A stretch of 64,000 nt of DNA. Source: Nitrospirota bacterium (GTDB lineage: Bacteria > Nitrospirota > Thermodesulfovibrionia > UBA6902). The position numbers were made by a program, and so were the translations under genes. Location: assembly GCA_016215115.1 (NCBI GenBank), contig JACRLN010000015.1, positions 22,773-86,772 on the forward strand, in the 5' to 3' direction. This document shows, piece after piece, positions 59,018-64,000 of this stretch (its first letter is position 1; every line of letters begins with the position of its first letter). The notes under the pieces were generated by a model. That model made no database searches. It was not told where the DNA came from and saw nothing but the letters and a program-made list of their open reading frames with translations.

Positions 59018-59405
59018 GGGGACAATTCTTTTTCACAGGGCTCTTGAATTCAAGAACGGCGAAACTGGCAAAAAACTACTGATTATTCTTAATACTCCAC
59101 AAAGTAGTGAACCGTTTCTTTGTTGTAAAACTACGTCCAAACAGAAGTATGGTTTGGATAAAGAGGGTTGTTATAGCAGTAAGAACATATATGTTTTAAA
59201 TCCGGCAAAAAATTGTTTTCCTGATAAAACTTGGGTACAATTTCACGAGATATATGAGTTTAATAATCACTCATTCCTTCAGGCACATTTCAAAAAAGAT
59301 CTCGATATTAAAGGCAAGCTGCCAATCAACATAATAAATGCAATAGTTAAATGCGTTAGAAATTCTGACGACGTATTAAAATATCATTTGAGCCTGTTAA
59401 GATAG
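59010..59405 (+). CDS. Putative toxin partner of the Panacea gene
   Basis: A 131-residue protein: GTILFHRALEFKNGETGKKL, LIILNTPQSSEPFLCCKTTS, WVQFHEIYEFNNHSFLQAHF. The short N-terminal beta strands and the length recall the PemK/MazF barrel, but I see no diagnostic motif. Its start overlaps the Panacea gene by eight bases, the usual layout of a toxin-antitoxin pair. Toxin activity is inferred from context only. Confidence 0.6.
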   Translation: MDKGTILFHRALEFKNGETGKKLLIILNTPQSSEPFLCCKTTSKQKYGLDKEGCYSSKNIYVLNPAKNCFPDKTWVQFHEIYEFNNHSFLQAHFKKDLDIKGKLPINIINAIVKCVRNSDDVLKYHLSLLR

Positions 59406-59418
59406 TTGAGCAAAAATT

Positions 59419-61131
59419 CTATTTCCTCTTAAACATCTTCTTTAAATCATCAAGCGAAAGAAAAACCCTCGTAGGCCGTCCGTGCGGACATTTATAAGGC
59501 TCGTCTGTTTTATCAAGATCGGACATCATCTTTGAGAGTTCAGCATTATTCAGATACTCACTTCCTCTAACAGAATTGTGGCAGGCAAGCTTTGCTGCGA
59601 TGTTTTTTAAAAGGTTTTGTCCGGTCACTTCTCCCTTTATGCCGATCGTTTCTTCTTCAATAATACCTGCTGCTACGTCTATAAGAAGCCCTCTTATGTC
59701 CGCTTTATGAAGTTCTCCGGGCAGCGACCTCACGATCACATTATTGCCGCCGAAATCATCAATTTCAAGTCCAAATCCCTCAAGCAGCCCTCTATTTTTG
59801 ATTATTATGTGATATTCGCCGACAGGCAATTCAATCCTCAAAGGAAGAAAAAGCGATACTGCTTCGATAGAAGTTTTTTTTAAAAACTTTTCGTAAAGTA
59901 TCCTTTCGTGTGATGCATGCTGGTCAATGATAAACAGGCCGTTCTTTGTGACCGTTGCAAAAAACGATTCTCCAATGTGGAAGAACGGCTGCACATCATG
60001 TGTAATTCCTTCAGAGAAGATATCAGTCTGTGAGGTATTAATAAAATCTGCGACTTGCTCTCTTACTGCCGGATTCTCAGAAAAGCCGTAAGGATACAAG
60101 GATATAGTTCGATTCGCCGGCAAGGGAAGATTCTCTCTCCGAATATCCGGATTCAATGCTTCATACACTGCTGTTTCAACTATTCTGTGGATTTCATCAG
60201 GGGTCTCAAATCTGACTTCACGTTTTGCAGGATGGACATTAACATCAACTTTATTGTGATCAATATCGAGAAAGATAAAATATGCCGGATGCCTGTCCCT
60301 GGGGATCAGGTCGCTATAGGCCTTATATACTGCATGATTAATAGTAGGATTTTTCACAGGACGTTTATTTACAAATATATATTGATGGCTTTTCCCGGCC
60401 CTTGTGAAATTTGCGCCGGAGATAAACCCGTAAATCTTTAATCCCCTTCCTTCCTTTACTACTTCGAGGAATTCTCCGGCTAATTCATTACCATAAAGCT
60501 GGGCAAACCTTTCTTTTAGACTTGATACAGCAGATACATTCAAAAGCTCACTATTGTTGTGTGTGAGAGAAAATGATATTGCCGGATATGCAAAGGCCTT
60601 TTGCATTACAATCTCAATGATATGAGAAAGCTCTGTAGGGTTACTTTTTAAAAATTTCCTTCTGGCCGGGGTATTGTAAAAAATATCCCTTATCTCAACA
60701 GTGGTCCCCATCAGAGGAGGCGCATCCGTTATCTCTTTTTTCTGGCTTACCCCGATTTCTATTTTAACTCCCGACTCAGAATTAACGGTTGATGTGGTCA
60801 GCGTAATCTTCGAGACAGAGGCTATGGCCGGCAACGCCTCACCTCTGAAACCAAGCGTGGATATATCAAAAAGGTCGTCTTCAGATTTAATCTTGCTCGT
60901 TGCATGTCTTTCAAAGCACCGCAGGGCATCATCTCTTTCCATGCCGGTTCCATTGTCAGACACCTTTATGAGTTTCTTCCCGCCGTACAAAACTTCAATA
61001 TCTATCTGTGTTGCAGCGGCGTCTACTGAGTTATCTATAAGTTCCCTGACTATAGAGGCAGGCCGCTCGATCACTTCACCGGCGGCGATTTTGTTAATTA
61101 GGATGTCGGGAAGAACACTTATTTTTGACAT
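59419..61131 (-). CDS. mutL: DNA mismatch repair endonuclease MutL
   Basis: A 570-residue GHKL ATPase: IAAGEVIERPASIVRELIDN, KVSDNGTGMERDD, STLGFRGEALPAIAS. The C-terminal domain has DQHASHERILYE, matching the DQHA(X)2E(X)4E endonuclease motif, and CPHGRPTRVFLS. It therefore nicks DNA itself, as in bacteria lacking MutH. The nearest downstream genes on its strand are miaA and hfq, beyond the Panacea pair. Confidence 0.96.
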   Translation of the reverse strand: MSKISVLPDILINKIAAGEVIERPASIVRELIDNSVDAAATQIDIEVLYGGKKLIKVSDNGTGMERDDALRCFERHATSKIKSEDDLFDISTLGFRGEALPAIASVSKITLTTSTVNSESGVKIEIGVSQKKEITDAPPLMGTTVEIRDIFYNTPARRKFLKSNPTELSHIIEIVMQKAFAYPAISFSLTHNNSELLNVSAVSSLKERFAQLYGNELAGEFLEVVKEGRGLKIYGFISGANFTRAGKSHQYIFVNKRPVKNPTINHAVYKAYSDLIPRDRHPAYFIFLDIDHNKVDVNVHPAKREVRFETPDEIHRIVETAVYEALNPDIRRENLPLPANRTISLYPYGFSENPAVREQVADFINTSQTDIFSEGITHDVQPFFHIGESFFATVTKNGLFIIDQHASHERILYEKFLKKTSIEAVSLFLPLRIELPVGEYHIIIKNRGLLEGFGLEIDDFGGNNVIVRSLPGELHKADIRGLLIDVAAGIIEEETIGIKGEVTGQNLLKNIAAKLACHNSVRGSEYLNNAELSKMMSDLDKTDEPYKCPHGRPTRVFLSLDDLKKMFKRK

Positions 61132-61159
61132 ACCTGATTATATTACAACAACCTCGCCC

Positions 61160-62623
61160 CTACTTTATCATCTTCTCAACAAAGATAAAAAACCTTCCCA
61201 GTCGTTTATAGGTGAGATACAGGTAGATCTCAACAAAAAATTTATAGTTCCGGTTTTTCCATCTCCACAGTGACAGTTTGTGCAGGGGGCCGAACACTAA
61301 ATTGCTCCAGAAGCTCTTTAGAAATCTGTCATAGCGGAATGCAAGAAAAGAGTTAATGTAAATCGCGTTCAACAGTTTGGGGTCCTTTATCCAGGGGTTT
61401 CTTACTTCATCATTCGTAAAATTCTTCCATCCCTCAAGGTGTGTCGGCGCCCTGAAACCGGCCTTCAAGGCCTCTTCATATAATAAAGTACCGGGTAAAG
61501 GGACATATGGCTGGATAGGCACTTCTGCGCCGGGATGCCTCCTGCGTATTTCATCCGCGAAATCCAGCGTCCTGTTCATCTGTTCCTCTGTCTCGCCGGG
61601 CAGGCCGATCAATAAAGAGTAAAGCGTTGGGATATGGCCCTGTGAAGCTACCCGAATGCCTTCGTCGATCATTCGCCTATTCTGTCCCTTCCTGATGTAT
61701 TTCAGCACCTCGTCATCGGGAGATTCAACTCCGAAGAACAGGTATACGCAGCCGCCTTCTTTGAACTTCCTGATAAGCTCAGGGGTGAAAGTATTTATTC
61801 TTACATTGGCGATCCATTTAAAATCAACTTCTTTCAGGAGTTCGAGGATATTCAGCATCAGATCCTTTTTGCCTGCAAGAAAGGTGTCATCATAGAACGT
61901 TAATTTGTGGACGCCGAGGTCCTTCAGTTTCAGAAGTTCGTTCCTTATTTTCTCAAGGCCTTTTACCCTGCAGACATTTTTATGAAAATATACGTTGTAG
62001 CAGAAGCCGCATTTATGCGGGCACCCTCTCGAAGATTCATAGCCGATATTCTCCAGTGTATCAGAGGACCTTCTGATGTATTCCAGGAGTATTTCTTTGC
62101 CTTTGCCGTCATACGGAAACGGAAGGACTTCTATATCAAGGAAGTCCCGGTCTTTGTTCAGAATGGTTTTCCCCTTGCTCTTCCAACCGAGGCCGTCAAT
62201 ATCAGCAAACTCTTTTTTGCCATTCTGCAATGCATGGACCAGTTCAAGAAGCGTCTGCTCCCCTTCCCCCTTTACCACAAAGTCAACAAATTCAGACTCC
62301 AGTGTTTGTTCTGCCATCATGGAGGGATGGGTTCCACCCCATACAACAGGAATTTCCGGATTTGTTTTACGGATATGTTTTGCAAGTCTGAGCGTATTTT
62401 TTATCTGAAAACAGGTCATGGTGGAAAGACCTATAAGCAGGGGGCGTCTCTTCACCAGCTCCCTGAACCGTTCGTCTCTATGAATCCTTTCGTCAAAATA
62501 TTCAACCTCTATGTCATGCTGCTCAAGGTAGGCGCCGAGGGAAAGGATCGCCAGCGGCGTCCACGCGTGATAGGGGAACGGACTTGCATTTGCGTAAGCT
62601 AAGACGACCAAGTTTTTATTCAT
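61160..62623 (-). CDS. B12-binding-domain radical SAM protein
   Basis: A 487-residue protein. It has an N-terminal cobalamin-binding Rossmann domain (GLSTMTCFQIKNTLRLAKHI, VVWGGTHPSMMAEQT), then the radical SAM core with ESSRGCPHKCGFCYN (CxxxCxxC), KLTFYDDTFLAG and LIGLPGETEEQM. The C-terminus is rich in aromatic and basic residues. Related enzymes methylate or rearrange lipids, hopanoids or natural products; the substrate here is not predictable. A glycosyltransferase follows upstream on the same strand. Confidence 0.9.
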   Translation of the reverse strand: MNKNLVVLAYANASPFPYHAWTPLAILSLGAYLEQHDIEVEYFDERIHRDERFRELVKRRPLLIGLSTMTCFQIKNTLRLAKHIRKTNPEIPVVWGGTHPSMMAEQTLESEFVDFVVKGEGEQTLLELVHALQNGKKEFADIDGLGWKSKGKTILNKDRDFLDIEVLPFPYDGKGKEILLEYIRRSSDTLENIGYESSRGCPHKCGFCYNVYFHKNVCRVKGLEKIRNELLKLKDLGVHKLTFYDDTFLAGKKDLMLNILELLKEVDFKWIANVRINTFTPELIRKFKEGGCVYLFFGVESPDDEVLKYIRKGQNRRMIDEGIRVASQGHIPTLYSLLIGLPGETEEQMNRTLDFADEIRRRHPGAEVPIQPYVPLPGTLLYEEALKAGFRAPTHLEGWKNFTNDEVRNPWIKDPKLLNAIYINSFLAFRYDRFLKSFWSNLVFGPLHKLSLWRWKNRNYKFFVEIYLYLTYKRLGRFFIFVEKMIK

Positions 62624-62655
62624 AGTTTCTATATCTTGAGACAGTTATAATTAGA

Positions 62656-62823
62656 GGCTGTTTATAAATTGCAGGTTTTTATTTTTGTCATGCCCGAAGC
62701 CTGCCCTCGAATGTTGTAATCGGGGGTCTTTAATCGGGCATCCAGAACTTATTAAAAAGACTGGATTCCCGCTCAACAGACTGCGGGAATGACGCTTCGG
62801 TGTTTGACTTTATAAACAGACAT
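62656..62823. mobile_element. MITE-like element family B, copy 2
   Basis: Left arm GGCTGTTTATAAATTGCAGG and right arm TTTATAAACAGACA (62810-62823) are inverted. They enclose a REP core GTCATGCCCGAAGCCTG ... CTGCGGGAATGACG. It is related to copy 1 at 34347-34489. Confidence 0.75.
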
Positions 62824-62826
62824 TAT

Positions 62827-63807
62827 TTAACCGGGTAACATCTCCTTCTTTGAAAACGGATAACTTATCACAGCATATATCGCAGCTATCATGATATCGA
62901 TGCCTAAAAAATAATTTAAAAAAAGGGCTTTCACAGCAAATAAAAATCCCGCCTCTTTCCGCATAAAATTCCACCATCTCATATTGGCGAGCAGAAAAAT
63001 AATTAAAAGTGAGATAACAGCATATCTTGCCGCTTCAAGAAGAGGGATAAAAAAAAATAATATAAAAGTTAAAAATGCGCAGACTGCTGCAATCCCGTTG
63101 CCTGGAGCAGTAGGCCCGGCATTATCAAGTTTTTTCTCCCTGAAAAACAGATACATCCACATGACAGCACGTTTGAAATAATTCCTCACCGCCTGTCTGA
63201 AATTGGCAAATTGGTGCTTCACCACAATCTTCTTGTTTAAAATAATACAGTCCGCTTTATTTATCCTTCTTGCAAGCTCAAAGTCCTCTACATCCGCACC
63301 TTTATAAGATTCATTATAACCGCCGATCTTCTGAAAAAAATCTTTCTTTATTGCGCCGCATCTCGGGGCAAATACGCTGACTTTATTCCCGGGTGTGTCT
63401 ATCAGATGTATATATTCAAACATTGCCATATACGACGGCACAAAGCCTTTGTTCAACGGCTCTGTAGCGCACACGCCTATAACGCATTTTGCAGAAGGGT
63501 TATCGTCAAAATAATCTTTTACTTCCCTGACAGCGCCGTCAAGAACAATTACATCTGAATCAAGGAAGAATATTATGTCGCCTTCCGCAGCCTCTACCCC
63601 GATATTCCTTGCCTTTGCAGGACCGCCGTTTATTGCCAGTTGAATGACCCTCACAGGATAGCTTTCTGCGATTTTTACTGTATCGTCTTTTGAGTAATCG
63701 TCAACAATTATTACCTCCATATCGTCAACTTTATTTCTGAATATGGAGTCAAGAAGGGGTGTCATGAACCTTTCTGCGTTATATGTGGGGATAACGATAG
63801 AAATCAT
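62827..63807 (-). CDS. Family 2 glycosyltransferase with C-terminal membrane helices
   Basis: A 326-residue GT-A enzyme. Motifs include SIVIPTYNAERF, VIIVDDYSKDDTVKIA, GGPAKARNIGVEAAEG, FLDSDV (DxD-type) and GADVEDFELARR. Three hydrophobic helices at about 230-310 anchor it in the inner membrane. It probably transfers a sugar to a lipid or polysaccharide; the acceptor is unknown. Confidence 0.9.
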   Translation of the reverse strand: MISIVIPTYNAERFMTPLLDSIFRNKVDDMEVIIVDDYSKDDTVKIAESYPVRVIQLAINGGPAKARNIGVEAAEGDIIFFLDSDVIVLDGAVREVKDYFDDNPSAKCVIGVCATEPLNKGFVPSYMAMFEYIHLIDTPGNKVSVFAPRCGAIKKDFFQKIGGYNESYKGADVEDFELARRINKADCIILNKKIVVKHQFANFRQAVRNYFKRAVMWMYLFFREKKLDNAGPTAPGNGIAAVCAFLTFILFFFIPLLEAARYAVISLLIIFLLANMRWWNFMRKEAGFLFAVKALFLNYFLGIDIMIAAIYAVISYPFSKKEMLPG

Positions 63808-64000
63808 TTATTTTTAAAGTATAATGGTTATAACTTTATAAAATCAAATTATTATTCAGAACGTAACCCTTCAGTGAAAGGTGGAAGCAACACGCCTCAG
63901 ATGTTATTTTTTGAATCAGGGCGGTTTCTTCTTTTTAAGGAGGTGGGGTATCTTTATGGAACAAGAGGGGGGAAGGATCAAGGGTAATGTCCTTGGATAG
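63808..64000 (+). other. Gene-free 5' region with a possible start at the window end
   Basis: The region upstream of the glycosyltransferase holds AAGGAGGTGGGG at about 63940. Next comes ATG 63956, whose frame closes after 14 codons (TAG at 63998). An ATG at 63987 is still open at the edge. The segment at 63859-63930 could be a structured leader, but no riboswitch class matched by eye. Confidence 0.3.

Noticed and set aside
63859..63935. Possible riboswitch in the leader near the window end
   Set aside because: I compared it by eye with cyclic di-GMP-I type conserved words and found no match; no other class could be supported.
63956..64000. Fourteen-codon frame ATG 63956 to TAG 63998 as a gene
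   Set aside because: It has a good AAGGAGGTGGGG-type upstream site but is too short to support; it may be a leader peptide or the real start may be ATG 63987, beyond which the window ends.

Overview
This 64 kb window looks like a chromosomal segment of an uncultivated, facultatively respiring Gram-negative bacterium. A Nitrospirota (Thermodesulfovibrionia-like) or Desulfobacterota-like origin is my inference. It rests on moderate AT content, an FmdE/MoaA/MoeA molybdenum cluster, many PAS/GAF kinases, a cbb3 oxidase plus NO reductase, and many short dispersed palindromes. No phage, CRISPR array, rRNA or complete insertion sequence was seen.

Layout. 1-3.7 kb (minus strand): haem synthesis and cytochrome c assembly (hemC, running off the window edge; hemA; a CcsA-type protein) and a small P-loop NTPase. 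3.8-6.4 kb: comEC. 6.4-10.8 kb (minus): moaA, a MoeA-like protein, a ModE-type regulator, FmdE and an RNase Z-like hydrolase. 11.1-15.8 kb: galT, a GAF/PAS kinase and a response regulator. A tRNA-Ser(GCU) lies at 16.1 kb. 16.3-19.7 kb: a DUF2155-like lipoprotein, a cupin, a His-rich exported protein, Sco and PCuAC copper chaperones. 19.8-27.9 kb (minus): a two-CW protein, a PAS-LuxR regulator, a secreted beta-propeller with a decayed tandem copy, an NtrC-type regulator, a disrupted histidine kinase and a periplasmic binding protein. 28.2-30.3 kb: glucan phosphorylase.

30.5-40.4 kb is a microaerobic respiration block: a three-cysteine Rrf2 regulator, ccoN, a CcoO protein carrying the haem domain normally found on CcoP, a separate CcoP anchor, a peroxiredoxin with an in-frame UGA at its catalytic cysteine (probable selenoprotein), small CcoQ-like peptides, ccoG, ccoH, a YtkA-like protein, a TauE/SafE protein, the copper ATPase ccoI, and ccoS. 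A 4Fe-4S membrane protein with a ferredoxin follows. 42.6-51.6 kb is a signalling island centred on cyclic di-GMP: a GGDEF cyclase, a two-CW/PilZ protein, a kinase ending in a degenerate GGDEF-like domain, a receiver, and a receiver/HD-GYP phosphodiesterase. 51.7-53.7 kb holds norB and an unusual di-haem norC behind two abutting FNR/DNR-type sites. 54-64 kb: TIGR02757, MarC, a hot-dog thioesterase, Nudix, hfq, miaA, a probable Panacea-type toxin-antitoxin pair, mutL, a B12-binding radical SAM protein and a glycosyltransferase.

Two themes stand out. First, the UGA-interrupted peroxiredoxin: any ordinary gene caller would truncate it. Second, the dense load of short palindromic and MITE-like repeats. 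They fill most intergenic gaps and have also entered at least six reading frames (hemC, comEC, moeA, ccoI, a kinase, the CcoP anchor) without breaking them. All functions are from reading the sequence; no database search was run.
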